This document shows, in pieces, positions 43,926-54,687 of a stretch of DNA of 64,000 bases (its first letter is position 1; the number at the start of each line of letters is the position of its first letter). The notes beneath the pieces are model-generated. The model saw only the letters and a list, made by a program, of their open reading frames with translations, did not search any database and was not told the DNA's origin. This DNA is from Anthonomus grandis grandis (taxonomy: Eukaryota > Arthropoda > Insecta > Coleoptera > Curculionidae). The stretch lies in contig NC_065554.1 in assembly GCF_022605725.1 (NCBI RefSeq), positions 3,739,100-3,803,099 on the forward strand. Reading direction: 5' to 3'. A program made the translations under genes and the position numbers.

Positions 43926-43980
43926 TACTTAAGTCTCTTTGGGAATGATGGATGATTATTTTGAATTACGATTAAAAATG

Positions 43981-44095
43981 GCTAATTAATTTTGTATCTA
44001 GGTCATATTTATTATTTATTTAGCGTATGGCATTTCGACACGTTTATAAAGATATAAAGAAAACAAACTTAAATAACTTCACAACGAAACATCAA
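43981..44095. other. short spacer
   Basis: AT-rich, nothing recognised. Confidence 0.4.
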
Positions 44096-44770
44096 GATTT
44101 TTTGGATACTCTATCCCTACTGGTGTTGCAATCAACAAATCATCAGAGGGGCCTGTAAATGAAAGTACTGGACAGTCTTCTATGATATGATTGATAGTTT
44201 GAACCTTTCCGCAGTCACATGCAGGAGAAGGAAGTTTGTCGCATCTGTGTAGGAAGTGTGTTTATCTGCCGTATTGGGTTCTAATGCGATTCAGGTCATT
44301 AAGTGTGCTTCAGGTCTTGCGTGGTAAATTAAAGCCAGGAGGTTTCTGTGTTATGCAGGGCATGATGTTGTCTGGCTGAGCTTCAGACCATTCGTGAGTC
44401 CACCTGTTCGTTACACTGAAGTTAGTTTCTATGGCATTTCTTGTGGTCTTTGTTGGTAGCTTTCTCGAGCGTAGTCGTTTTTTGTTGGCGTCTTCGATAT
44501 AGTTATGTATTGGGAGCTCTCTGTTGTTGAGTATCTGTTTGTATTTATTTGTCAGCATATTGATTCGGCAGAGTTGAGGCGGTGGAATGTTGGTCAGTAC
44601 TGGTAACCATTCAGTTGGGGTCGACTTGATTAAGCCAGCAATTAGTCTCTTGGTGTTGTTTAGTTGTGCGTCAACTAAACAACAGTCAACAGAATTTTTC
44701 ACCTGAGCGCTATTAAGCCACACAGGAGCGCACTATTCCGCTGCAGAGTACGTAAGGCCCAGGGCAGAAG
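44096..44770 (-). mobile_element. LINE 3' end fragment
   Basis: 44723-44310 encodes the region after the RT (MWLNSAQVKNSVDCCLVDAQ, then GLIKSTPTEWLPVLTNIPPP, then ITQKPPGFNLPRKT). The reading continues to about 44100 through SPACDCGKVQTINHIIEDCP, a terminal CxC...H...C finger. This is the ORF2 tail of a Jockey-like group common in insects. RT and 5' parts are absent. Confidence 0.8.
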
Positions 44771-45513
44771 ATCTAATTGTAGGTTTTATTTTGAGGTTCA
44801 CTAAATTCGTTCTAAATAAGAAGGCGGCAGATTTCGGCAGCTAATCTCGACGCTATTTTATTCTAGACACTTTCCGCTTACAAAACAATAAGTCTCTAGG
44901 TGGAACTCGGTGGCACTCATAAACTAGTTCTCCATTAAATAAAAAAAAAATCATCACACAAAAGGAAAAAAGAACGCTTTTGTTTGGACATCTTTGACGG
45001 TCGTAAATATTAATCTAAACAGTTCAAACTTATACAGAAATAATCTACATACCACATCCTCGGAAACGTTTCACTCTCTTTACGAACTAGTACTTTCGCG
45101 TGCACGCGTAAGGGTGCGTATTGTCTTGCAACAAAACAATCGCGCCGCGCACTCCACACGATCTGCAACAAAAAATTATGCGCGGAGCCTTACGGCTTTT
45201 GGCGCTGTTTGCTGCGTTTCGATCAGTTATCAACAAGTGGCGCCATATCTACTGAACGCCTACAAACAAACAAATTGCGTCCCGACCAGGCGCGGCGAAC
45301 CACGCCAAGCCGCACTGAGCATTTGTGTGTGAACGTTGCGGCGACGTTAGCAAACATAATTTGATCTTAGCGCGAGAAACGTCCAAACCGGCTGCTCCAC
45401 TCTGCAACAAACAGTTATTCGTCAGTGTTCCAACCCCTGCGATTGGTTGTTTGGTTCTTTAAAATTTTGTGGTGAATATTGATCGTTAAACCGATTTGCG
45501 TCAATTTAAAAAT
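44771..45513. other. GC-richer block, no certain gene
   Basis: The stretch 45050-45440 is clearly richer in GC and CG than the rest of the window. It has a chance ORF (44994-45332) with no family signal. It may be the 5' non-coding part of the Harbinger element that follows. Confidence 0.4.
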
Positions 45514-45750
45514 ATGAGTGATACTGACATTGCAATTGCCGCCACTGCATTTATTTTAATATATGATCATGTTAAGAAACCTCAAAAAAAGAAAAGATGA
45601 CGCTGGTGGACAAGGCTATTTCAGAGTCGAAAAAAGTAAAGTGGAAGCGATCTATTAAATTATTCGTTAACAGTTCACTTCAAAAACTTCGTCCAAAATA
45701 ACCGCGCCAAGACACGCACGAGCCTCGGTTTTCTTGTGATGTACCGACAA
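45514..45750 (+). pseudogene. PIF/Harbinger nuclease N-terminus, copy 1
   Basis: ATG at 45514: MSDTDIAIAATAFILIYDHV, then KKKR, then after a stop/frameshift WWTRLFQSRKK and SGSDLLN, with FKNFV. The layout agrees with the start of Harbinger nucleases (WW/W-x-R segment, then NF-R). A second copy (58475-58120, minus) is about 85% identical at its start. The rest of the nuclease is absent. Confidence 0.6.
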
Positions 45751-46079
45751 CTGACGGAACAATAACGAAGACCAGCAAAGATGAATGTTTTCTGTCCACA
45801 CTGAATGCGATGCAATGTTACAAAACGTTTTGCGTGGTTCGGCTCGCCCGGTCTGGATGCACCTTTAATCTTTGAGCGTCTACCTGCTCGAAACTAATGA
45901 ATGGAAACATCCGCCCTCTTGTATTTCTCGACAGTCATGCACCCTGAACATGATATAATGAATTTTATTCCGATCGGTAACTACGAAATTTATAGGTTTT
46001 GGTGCGATATTTGGTATTTTCGACCACTGTACCGTGTTAATTGTACTACAATGGCAGTAATGCGTGTATGTCCGATATA
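45751..46079. other. no gene seen
   Basis: Mixed sequence, perhaps decayed Harbinger coding DNA, with no readable motif. Confidence 0.4.
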
Positions 46080-46259
46080 AAGAGTTTTTCTGTTTTCAGC
46101 GCTCTATTTTTGAATGAAAATAAAACAAATTATAAAAATGATATTACAATGGCTTTATTTTTATTTTAAAGTATATTTGATGACATTAAGTTTTTAAATT
46201 ATTTGACCGCCGTGGCTTTGCTGAGTCATTCAAATCCTAGAAATGCAATTTTCGATGAC

Positions 46260-46700
46260 ATTCTAATACAAATTTGGCCGATGGTGCGAGTTATGTTGTC
46301 CTTTAAGGCGGCAATCGTTTGTGGTTTGTTCGAGATTAGACACAGCTCTCAGGCCAGTTGATTTCGGCACCTCCGAATCTTTCACGCAATAACTTAATTT
46401 ATTGTCTCGCGTGCAGTATCCTGTTGAAACCACATGTTTTGCAGATTCATCCCATTCAATCTTGGCCAAAAGAAATTAGTTATCATGCCCCGATATCGAT
46501 CACCGTTTACAGTAAGCGCGACTTCTACGTTTTCAAAAAAATAAGGGCCTATTATTCCGCAGGACCAAAACGCGTACCAAACAGTAACTTTTATAGAGTG
46601 CAATGGAACCTGATGAATGGCCCGTAGGTTTTCATCGTCCCCATATCCAACAATTTTGCTTATTAACAAAATCACTTGACCAAAAATGGAACGCAGCAAA
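46260..46700 (-). pseudogene. mariner 5 transposase, catalytic middle
   Basis: Contains DDENLRAIHQVPLHSIKVTV followed by WYAFWSCGIIGPYFFENVEV, then MWFQQDTARETIN (Asp 2). The third Asp region is lost by deletion near 46390. The tail at 46350-46200 (KDNITRTIGQICI) is again readable. Confidence 0.75.
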
Positions 46701-46897
46701 CCTTAACTTTTAAGTTTTAAACCTTAAGTTTTGCTGTGAGTTTTAGGTTCGAATCTCGATAGGTTCTTTTTGCTTTTTTATTATTTTCTTGTATTGGAGT
46801 TCTATGTTATTGTTTTTTATATATTTGTGACGTCATTTTTTAAACCTATATTTTACCGTTCAGTGTGTTTTTAACCGATAAAATAATTTTTTGAGAC

Positions 46898-47292
46898 TGA
46901 AAAGATGTAGGGCTTATCCCTAAACCTTTTTTATTCCCTATTACCCTATAGCAGCCTCACTATAGGTTTACAGGCAAGGGTGGCTTGGCCGTAATAGGTT
47001 GAGTAGAGAACCACTTGATTGTAGAATTCAATACTGGTTTATTCACAAAAATTAACAACTATTTATATCAGTCTTAAGATAACAATTCGAGGTAATTATA
47101 CAAATCAAGGTGAGCATCGTAATCATAATTTTAATTAGTTACTAATTTCGACCTTGCGAACTTATAGCAAACGTGAGCTTAAAATCCATCGCAAACACCT
47201 TGACCGGCTAATATAAACAATTTTATATAAATATGTATGAATATTTAAAACTACCAAAAAATGTAAAATATTTAAAAAATGTCGTTTAGACA
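46898..47292 (-). repeat. 3' LTR of the BEL/Pao element
   Basis: 395 bp, begins TGAAAAGATG and ends TTTAGACA on the plus strand. Contains the env stop codon at 47286-47288. Confidence 0.95.
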
Positions 47293-48995
47293 TATTCCCC
47301 GCTCTCTCTGCTTTCTGCTGGAGGAATGTTTAAGGGTCGGAGTTCTACCATCTCGGTCTCTCTGGTCTTATGTCTGGGTTCTCGTTGCTTGTATTGTCTA
47401 ATTTTAATAACCCATAGGAATACGCAAGACACTAGGATGATGATCAGTATAGTACAGCCCCCTGCAGTATAGGAGTGGAGTGTGACCTTCTTCCATATCT
47501 TGTCTTCCAGCTGCTGGTCTAGTCGCTGCTCGTCAATCGAAAGGTTAGTCAGGTCATCTGATACCTTGAACACGGCTTCTCTCGAAAAACTGCTGATTGT
47601 GTTTGTTTCTGTATGGTGTAGGTCGCTGACATCAATAAATGTTGATGTTTTTGTATAACTAGAAACAACAGGAACGGTATCAAATCGGTTTGCAATTATA
47701 TTATTTTGTTTTGTTTTTAGAATGCATGCTTCGGTTAATTGAATTATACCAGTGGTGTTTAATACCATTTCTTCTCGTACGCCATTGCACGTGATTGCGA
47801 TGCTTATGGGATTTGGAGAGATAAACATCCATGTATTTGGAGTAAAAAGCTGTTTCCAAATAGTCGTGTGGAGGTTATGTTTTGTTATGGTGCAAGAATT
47901 CCCTTGATGTCGTTGATATATTTCGTCAATGACGCAATTTGGACTGGCGTCTATGTTCCTAACTGTTGTCGGCGAACATAAATAATGGCTGCTTCGATGT
48001 ATACATGCTGTTAACTCATTGTGTGATAGCTCAAAGTATTGTTGGTTGTTGTAGTCTACAGCCAAAATGTCATTAGGTATGTCCAGAGACCAGTAGGAAT
48101 TATTTTCAACGTGTAGAGCTGTAGGATATACCTTCAGGAGGTTGAAATCGGAAATATCTTCAATGGCAAAATGTGTAAACATTTTTGCCCATTGTCTTCC
48201 CTCTTCTTGTAGCGATGTCTTTATGGGTACCTGCCTTATTTTTAAGTGAGATGGTAATTTTTCGTTGGCTTTCTGAAGAATTTTGTGTACATGGGCTGGT
48301 GATAAGATGGTGAAAATTGATCCTTGTTCAAATAGTATCTTGAAGAGTATTAAATAGTAGCCACTTATTTCAGCTATGAAATTTGATGCCAGCTGATAGA
48401 CCATAAGGATATGAATATTAACTTCATTACTGTCTATTATGCGCTCATACCCTTTCATCTTATTGATGATTTCCATACTTTGGCTTATTTTCTCTTGGAA
48501 TCGATTGATGTGCTGCTCCATTTTTACTTCTGTATTATTGATCTGCGCGATAGCAGAGATCATTACTTTGGTTTGGTGTTTGGAAGTTTGAATTAGTTCT
48601 TCTTGATTCGACTGTAAGCTGTCGATGTCCCTATAAACTTCATCATTTACTCCAAAAACCGATGTTAGGAATTGGCCAAAAAGTCCTCTTCTTTTGCGGC
48701 GAACTCCAAATAATCCAGTGTTAAATAACTCTATCTCTTTTTCTTTATCTAGAAGATGGTGTGCCAATGTTTGACAGTTGGTTGCTGTTGAAAGTTGTTT
48801 TGCTTCCTCACATAGGCTTTCGAATCGACTTATTACTTGTGAGACCTTTTTACTGTCATCATCAATTCGACTTTTGTTGATATTGAGTTGAAGCCTAAAT
48901 TCTCCTCTTTCGATTCTGGATGTTCCCAAATGCTCGATAAATAGGCCTTTCGCGGGTTGCTTGATTGCATAGTTTGCTGTTCCACTTGTTGGCAT
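47286..48995 (-). CDS. envelope-like glycoprotein of the BEL/Pao element
   Basis: 569 residues from the first Met; same strand as gag-pol, third ORF. It has a multibasic cleavage motif RRKRR at about residues 99-103 followed by a glycine/phenylalanine-rich fusion-peptide-like start, coiled-coil-like helices (about 125-180), several paired Cys, a C-terminal transmembrane helix (about 507-530) and a short tail that ends inside the 3' LTR. The layout is like insect F-type envelope proteins. The frame is open upstream of the Met as far as the pol stop codon and contains a hydrophobic stretch like a signal peptide. The real start is probably made by splicing. It is intact. Confidence 0.85.
   Translation of the reverse strand: MPTSGTANYAIKQPAKGLFIEHLGTSRIERGEFRLQLNINKSRIDDDSKKVSQVISRFESLCEEAKQLSTATNCQTLAHHLLDKEKEIELFNTGLFGVRRKRRGLFGQFLTSVFGVNDEVYRDIDSLQSNQEELIQTSKHQTKVMISAIAQINNTEVKMEQHINRFQEKISQSMEIINKMKGYERIIDSNEVNIHILMVYQLASNFIAEISGYYLILFKILFEQGSIFTILSPAHVHKILQKANEKLPSHLKIRQVPIKTSLQEEGRQWAKMFTHFAIEDISDFNLLKVYPTALHVENNSYWSLDIPNDILAVDYNNQQYFELSHNELTACIHRSSHYLCSPTTVRNIDASPNCVIDEIYQRHQGNSCTITKHNLHTTIWKQLFTPNTWMFISPNPISIAITCNGVREEMVLNTTGIIQLTEACILKTKQNNIIANRFDTVPVVSSYTKTSTFIDVSDLHHTETNTISSFSREAVFKVSDDLTNLSIDEQRLDQQLEDKIWKKVTLHSYTAGGCTILIIILVSCVFLWVIKIRQYKQREPRHKTRETEMVELRPLNIPPAESRESGEYV
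47293..47312 (-). other. polypurine tract
   Basis: On the minus strand a purine run GAGAGAGCGGGGAATA lies immediately before the 3' LTR; it would prime plus-strand DNA synthesis. Confidence 0.75.
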
Positions 48996-49058
48996 AAAAA
49001 TGGTGAAACATAGCAGGATGTTTAATAGCGTAATTCCATGTTTTGGATGTCGGCTACG

Positions 49059-52000
49059 CTAAAATTTTGGGTCGTTCCTTGATGTTGTTACATTGCTTTT
49101 TACTGTCTCTGCGGGTTGATGATAGTCTTGTTCCTTTTCGTATGGTAACGGGATTAATTTTGTTACTGCCCTTTTTGTTTCCGTATTTCCTTTTCGGAGG
49201 GTGACTACTCGAACTTTGTTGTTATCACTTGGGTGCACTTTGGTTATTTTCGCTAATGGCCATCTTGCTGGGTTAATGTTGTCTTCTTTGATAAGCACTA
49301 CTGTCCCTATTTTCAAATTCTCTTTGTCTTCTTTCCATTTGTATCGCATTTGTAGTCTACTTAGGTATTCTGTCGACCATACTTTCCAGAAGTCCTTCTT
49401 CATTTTTTGAATTAACTTCCATCTCTGAAGCATAGAACCATTTATGTCTGTCTCTGACCATGCAAATGGGCCTACTAGTGGCCTTTCAATTAAAAAATGA
49501 CCTGGCGTGAGTATTGTCTCATTGTCTGTAGCGTCATTTATTGCATACAGTGGCCGAGAGTTCAGGCACGCTTCAATTTGATATACTAACGTTGACAATT
49601 CTTCAAATGTTAATGTCGTTTCTCCAATGATTCTTCGTAGGTGGTGTTTTGTTGATTTAACCCCAGCTTCCCACAGTCCTCCAAAGTGTGGTGAGGAGGG
49701 TGGAATAAAATGCCATTTTGTCCCTGTGGTGCTAATTGCGTCTTGTACTTCTTGTATTTCAGTTATTTTTAGTACTTCGTCTTCTATGTGATTTGCTGCT
49801 CCGACAAACGTGGTTCCATTATCACTGTATATGTCTGTGCATTGTCCTCTTCGTGAAATGAATCTTCTATATGCTGCCAGGAAAGTCTCTGTGGTCATGT
49901 CACTTACTATTTCAATATGAATTGCCTTGGTTGCCATGCACACAAAAATCGCTATGTATCCCTTGTACGATTTATGACCTCTTCCTTTTGTTGTTCGGAT
50001 GAATATGGGGCCTGCGTAGTCGATTCCAGTATGAGAAAACGGGGGTGATGGTGTGACTCTTTTTTTCGGTAGATCTCCCATTATTTGTTGTGCTGCTTGC
50101 TGCTTATATCTGATACATTTTATGCATTTGTTTATCATTGTTGCAATTGTCCGTTTTGCATTGATAATCCAAAATTTCTGCCTAATGTAGGCCAAAGTTA
50201 GTTGGTTTCCTCCGTGCAATGTTTTCTCATGGGCATCTCTTATGATGAGTTTTGTTAGATGGCTATTTCTGGGCAATATGATTGGATGTTTTTGATCGAT
50301 TGGTATATTAGCATTCTTGAGTCTTCCTCCTACACGCATTATTCCATTTTGATCCAATATTGGGTATAGGTTTTGTAATTTGCTTTTTTTGTCAATTCTT
50401 TTACGTTGCTTAAGTATTTTGGTTTCTTCTGCAAACTCTGACTCTTGTACACCTCGGATGACGGCTTCTAATGTCGATTCTAGTTCTGCTGGACTTAGAT
50501 TTCCTTTTGGAGAGTCTTTTTTCATTCTTCTACATACTGAAAGAACTCGTAGCATTTTAGTCAATGACGAAAAACGGCTCCAATCCTCCCCTTGTGTAGT
50601 TATACATGCTTGATGACAGTTGATCTTCTTTAGTCCTTCGTCAATTTCGGGGATTTCACTGTTTATAGGCCATTCTTCTCGGTTGCACAGCCAATTCGGT
50701 CCTTTCCACCATAATTTTGATTCTCTTAGAGCGGTAATTACCATGCCTCTTGATATTACGTCAGCTGGATTATCTTGAGATTTGACATGGTTCCACTTCT
50801 GCGCTGGTATTAGTTTCACAATTTCGGAGACTCGGTTGGCGACGAAAGTGTTCCATCTTGTAGTATCTCCTTTAATCCAGCCTAGTGTGATCATTGAATC
50901 TGTCCAGGCATAGACTTCTTTGCATTCTATTTTTAGGGCCTTTTTTGTTTTGTCCATTAATTTAGCGAGTAGTACGGCAGCACATAGTTCTAGTTTTGGA
51001 AGGGTAGTCCGGTTTCTTGCTGGAGCCACTTTGGATTTGGCCTGTAGCATAGTAATATTAATCTCATTTCCACTTTTCGTTATACTGTATATTACTGCAC
51101 CGTATGCCTTTTCGGACGCATCGCAGAATCCCACCAGATTAATTTCTTGGTTGTCGTATTGGATCCATCTTGGAATTCTGATTTTTGAAATGCTGGTTGT
51201 TTCTTTTTGAAATTTTTGCCACTTCTTGTAGGGTTCTCCTTCGACAATGTCATCCCATGCTAATTTTTGAAGCCATAGATCCTGAATGATTAGTTTTGCT
51301 CGAATGGTAAAGGGTGCTAACCATCCTAATGGGTCAAATATCTTCGCGATTTCTGACAGCATCTGTCTTTTAGTATTGCTGATTCTTGTTATTGCATTGA
51401 CTTTAAAATGGAAGCTATCATCAGCTGAACTCCATAATATTCCTAGTGATTTCTTGACCTCTTCTTCACCAATTTCAATAGTGCTTTTTTCTTTTAGCTC
51501 TTCTGGGATTTCTTGTAGAAGGTCTTTGAAGTTGCTGGACCATTTTCTCAGTGTAAAATTACCGGATTTTAGTAATTTTATTAGTTCATTTTGAAGTTCA
51601 TGTGCTTCTGTGACACTGTTAGCACCCGAAAGTACGTCATCAACATAAAAGTCTTCCAGGATAATCTTCGATGCTTTTTTAAAGTTTCTTTGTTCATCTT
51701 GAGCTAGTTGGTGAAGAGTTCTTATGGCTAAGAATCGTGCCGGGCCTGTTCCGTATGTTACTGTGGTTAATCGGAATTCTTGTAGTGGTTCATCTGGATG
51801 CTCTCTCCAGACAATCCTTTGATATTCCTGATCTGCACTATCCACTTTTATTTGTCTATACATTTTTTCTATGTCTGCTATAAATCCAATTCTGTGTTTT
51901 CTCCAGCGTAGTAGAATGTCTGCCAGGTCATTTTGTAATCTGGGTCCGGTATGCATGTTTTCGTTTAAACTTTGTTTGTTGGTTGTTTTACATGATGCGT

Positions 52001-54524
52001 CGAAGACTACTCTAAGTTTTGTAGTTGTACTTTCTTCTCTTGTGACAGCTTGATGAGGTATGTAATATTTTCCTTGATTATAGGCGTATTTGGGCACTCT
52101 TTCCATGTGCCCAAGCCTTATGTATTCTTCCATAAATTGTCGATACTGGTCGTAGAGGCTCTTATTTTTTACAAACTTTTTCTCTAATTGTTGAAATCTT
52201 GCTATGGCTCGGGATTTTGATTCTCCTAATTGCGGTGGATATTTTTTGAAGAGCAGCTTCACTATATAACTTCCATCCTTGTTTCTTTTTATTGTTTTTT
52301 GAAAGAGTTCCTCACACACTTGGTCTTCTGGCTTGATTTGCTGTTGACATGAGACTTCTTCTATTTCCCAAAATTTGGTCAGTTGATTATCTTCTTCTGT
52401 TCTTGATATCATGCTCTTTATTTGTAGGTGTTTACTCTTTTCACTGATGATCATTGTTCCAGAAATAATCCAACCAAATTCTGTTTTTTGTCCTATTAGT
52501 CCATCCCGTTTTTTGAGCCCTTCTAGTATTATTTTTCCGTGTTCTTCTGCTCCTAGTAGTACGTCGATTGGTCCCGTTGTATTGAATGTGGGGTCTGCCA
52601 GAATAGTATTTTCCCATTCTCCTGCGTCTATCTCGTTTAACGGTTCACTCGGGAGCGCCTTCGTAATCCTTGGTAATACTAGCAATTCTGTTGTGAGTAT
52701 GTAGTCGCTGGGAAATCTTGGCCTTAATTGGACTTTTATTTTTGACTTGGAAACACTTGATTCATTGTCGCCGACTCCTGATATTTCGGCGCGTATTTTT
52801 TGTCTTGGTAAAGCTAATGCTTGTGCAGCCTCTTCAGAAATAAATGACGACTGGGAGCCTTGATCAATTAACACTCTTAATAAATGGGACGTGCCGTCGT
52901 ATGATGTGCCTTGTATTAGCGCTGTAGCCAGTAGAACTTCTTTTTTATCGGTATTGTTTCTTTCTTCAGCTGCGTGGTGAGTGCTTTGGGGGTGATTTCT
53001 TGAATTGTTATTTCTTGTGTTCGATTCATTGTATCTAGAGTTGACAATATTGGGCCTGAAGATCGATTCGTTGTTTCTCCTGAAGCTGTTTTGGTAGTTC
53101 TGTGGCCTTGAGGTGGAGTTTCCATTTCTTGCGTTTGAAGTGGCTTGTCGGGCTTGATGTAGTAAAGTATTGTGGGGTCCACTGCAGATTTTGCAGTTGC
53201 TTGTTGCGGTGCAACTATCTCTCGAATTATGGCTTAAACATCTGGTACATAGTTGATGATCTTTTATCATCTTCATTCGGTCCATTGGTGATTGGCGCAA
53301 AAATAGATTGCAGCGCCAAATATTATGTCCTCGGTAGCATAGTTGGCATACTTGATCTCTTGGGAATCTATCTTTTTTTTCTGAGTTGAGTGCTTCAAGT
53401 GACTGAAATCTTCTTTTTAAAAATTCTAAAATGTCTTCTAGTGTGGCGACTTCTAGAGGGTCTTCTAAAGTTTTCTCGTAGATTTTTGTCGTTTCCTGGT
53501 CCCATTTTCTGCATATTATTCTTCCTACTATCGGGTACCACGATGACGTGTCGTAGCCTAGATTCCTAATGCCTTCTAGGCATTCGGTTATGACATTATA
53601 CAGTTGTTTAAGTTTTGGCACTGATTCGTACGTAATTGTCGGAAACTCATAAATCTTGTCTACTAATTTTGATACAATGAGACGTTTGTTTTGATATCTC
53701 TGCTTCAATAAATTCCATGCTGCAGGGTAGTTTCCATCTGTTGCAAGTAGGTGCTTGATAGTGCTTTGTGCTTCTCCTCGAAGAAGGGATTTCAGGTGCT
53801 GGAGCTTCTGTGCATTTGATAATTTGTCATTTCGATGAATTATCCTGGTAAAAAGATCGTCAAACGTGGGCCATTCTTCGTACAGTCCGTTGAATGTTGG
53901 AATGTTAATTGTTGGGATGGGTGTGTTGTTTGATAGATTTTGGCCCTCCTTTATTTTTTCGTCTAGCTTCTCTATAATATCATCGTATGACCTTTTAATT
54001 AGACGGTGGGCAGATAAATATTCCTTGCTTGTAATGCCTTTGCAGAGGATCTCGTTGTGAAGTTGCTGAATGGGACCCCATTGATTCTTGGTGTCTTCTT
54101 TCAGAAATTCATAGCGAGTTGTAGGTTTATCTCTGCAGAGTTCTTCTTCAATTTCTTCAATCAAAAATTGAAACTCTTGGACTACTACTTCTTTTCGTCT
54201 TAGTATTGCTTCGTCTTCTTCAGGCTTCTTTTCTTCTTCTGGTTTTTTGCACGTCTTCAAATGGCTTTTTAAATTATCGTACAATCCCTTAATTTGGTCC
54301 AAGTATTTCTTCGTGAAGTAACTATGACTGAATTCTCCGATTTTTCTAAGCTTCTCGTCATTTTCTACAATTGCGTCCCATATTCTGTCTCCCTGTTGGT
54401 TTCTCTGAGTAATATATGATGATGTTTTTCTTGAGTTTGAATCTTTCTTTACATTGGTTAGAAGTTGTTCTAATTCTCCCGCTAGCTCCTGCTGGCGGAG
54501 GGCAATTTTATTCGTTTCTTCCAT
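49059..54524 (-). CDS. BEL/Pao gag-pol polyprotein
   Basis: 1,821 residues, intact. In order: coiled, charged N-terminus; Gag domain of the DUF1759 type (about 205-300, PTFNGLYEEWPTF); zinc knuckles (about 395-460, CQLCYRGH and CKICSGPH); aspartic protease of the DUF1758 type (active site DQGSQ near 553); RT (catalytic YVDD near 960); RNase H of the Pao type (GFCDAS near 1130); integrase with an HHCC zinc finger (about 1430-1475) and the DDE triad (IDYAGP near 1498, YSDNGT near 1565, GLWEAG near 1617); and a DUF5641-like C-terminal domain. Gag and pol share one frame with no stop or shift. The stop TAG at 49059-49061 abuts the env frame. Confidence 0.95.
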   Translation of the reverse strand: MEETNKIALRQQELAGELEQLLTNVKKDSNSRKTSSYITQRNQQGDRIWDAIVENDEKLRKIGEFSHSYFTKKYLDQIKGLYDNLKSHLKTCKKPEEEKKPEEDEAILRRKEVVVQEFQFLIEEIEEELCRDKPTTRYEFLKEDTKNQWGPIQQLHNEILCKGITSKEYLSAHRLIKRSYDDIIEKLDEKIKEGQNLSNNTPIPTINIPTFNGLYEEWPTFDDLFTRIIHRNDKLSNAQKLQHLKSLLRGEAQSTIKHLLATDGNYPAAWNLLKQRYQNKRLIVSKLVDKIYEFPTITYESVPKLKQLYNVITECLEGIRNLGYDTSSWYPIVGRIICRKWDQETTKIYEKTLEDPLEVATLEDILEFLKRRFQSLEALNSEKKDRFPRDQVCQLCYRGHNIWRCNLFLRQSPMDRMKMIKDHQLCTRCLSHNSRDSCTATSNCKICSGPHNTLLHQARQATSNARNGNSTSRPQNYQNSFRRNNESIFRPNIVNSRYNESNTRNNNSRNHPQSTHHAAEERNNTDKKEVLLATALIQGTSYDGTSHLLRVLIDQGSQSSFISEEAAQALALPRQKIRAEISGVGDNESSVSKSKIKVQLRPRFPSDYILTTELLVLPRITKALPSEPLNEIDAGEWENTILADPTFNTTGPIDVLLGAEEHGKIILEGLKKRDGLIGQKTEFGWIISGTMIISEKSKHLQIKSMISRTEEDNQLTKFWEIEEVSCQQQIKPEDQVCEELFQKTIKRNKDGSYIVKLLFKKYPPQLGESKSRAIARFQQLEKKFVKNKSLYDQYRQFMEEYIRLGHMERVPKYAYNQGKYYIPHQAVTREESTTTKLRVVFDASCKTTNKQSLNENMHTGPRLQNDLADILLRWRKHRIGFIADIEKMYRQIKVDSADQEYQRIVWREHPDEPLQEFRLTTVTYGTGPARFLAIRTLHQLAQDEQRNFKKASKIILEDFYVDDVLSGANSVTEAHELQNELIKLLKSGNFTLRKWSSNFKDLLQEIPEELKEKSTIEIGEEEVKKSLGILWSSADDSFHFKVNAITRISNTKRQMLSEIAKIFDPLGWLAPFTIRAKLIIQDLWLQKLAWDDIVEGEPYKKWQKFQKETTSISKIRIPRWIQYDNQEINLVGFCDASEKAYGAVIYSITKSGNEINITMLQAKSKVAPARNRTTLPKLELCAAVLLAKLMDKTKKALKIECKEVYAWTDSMITLGWIKGDTTRWNTFVANRVSEIVKLIPAQKWNHVKSQDNPADVISRGMVITALRESKLWWKGPNWLCNREEWPINSEIPEIDEGLKKINCHQACITTQGEDWSRFSSLTKMLRVLSVCRRMKKDSPKGNLSPAELESTLEAVIRGVQESEFAEETKILKQRKRIDKKSKLQNLYPILDQNGIMRVGGRLKNANIPIDQKHPIILPRNSHLTKLIIRDAHEKTLHGGNQLTLAYIRQKFWIINAKRTIATMINKCIKCIRYKQQAAQQIMGDLPKKRVTPSPPFSHTGIDYAGPIFIRTTKGRGHKSYKGYIAIFVCMATKAIHIEIVSDMTTETFLAAYRRFISRRGQCTDIYSDNGTTFVGAANHIEDEVLKITEIQEVQDAISTTGTKWHFIPPSSPHFGGLWEAGVKSTKHHLRRIIGETTLTFEELSTLVYQIEACLNSRPLYAINDATDNETILTPGHFLIERPLVGPFAWSETDINGSMLQRWKLIQKMKKDFWKVWSTEYLSRLQMRYKWKEDKENLKIGTVVLIKEDNINPARWPLAKITKVHPSDNNKVRVVTLRKGNTETKRAVTKLIPLPYEKEQDYHQPAETVKSNVTTSRNDPKF

Positions 54525-54539
54525 TGCTTTCTCGATGAT

Positions 54540-54684
54540 GGGCGCGGCTGTTTTGGCTTGACTGACTTGTCTGCTTTGACTAGCTTGACTGCTTTAACTG
54601 CTTTGATTGGCTCGACTGCTTCGATTGGCTTGATTGCTTTGACTGCTTTGCTTTGACTGACTTGTCTGCTTTGGCTGCTTTGAT
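54540..54684 (-). repeat. short-period repeats in the BEL leader
   Basis: A run of imperfect ~10-15 bp units built on TTTGACTGC and TTGACTTG lies between gag and the longer tandem array. Confidence 0.7.
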
Positions 54685-54687
54685 TTG

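Larger units (their letters stand above)
42001..43967 (-). mobile_element. Penelope-like element PLE-2 with inverted terminal repeats
   Basis: A 13 bp target duplication ACGATTAAAAATG flanks the element (41988-42000 and 43968-43980). About 375 bp near-identical inverted repeats (42001-42376 and 43552-43925) surround the RT C-terminus and GIY-YIG domain. The 5' part of the RT is missing. Inverted pLTRs and variable target duplications are known traits of Penelope elements. Confidence 0.9.

Noticed and set aside
46735..46765. B-box-like GGTTCGAATCTCG suggesting a tRNA or SINE
   Set aside because: No A-box, no acceptor or anticodon stem in the expected window; it lies in the worn part of mariner 5.
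49201..54060. Several plus-strand ORFs of 60-100 codons opposite gag-pol
   Set aside because: They are shadows of the intact minus-strand polyprotein; hydrophobic and without start context.
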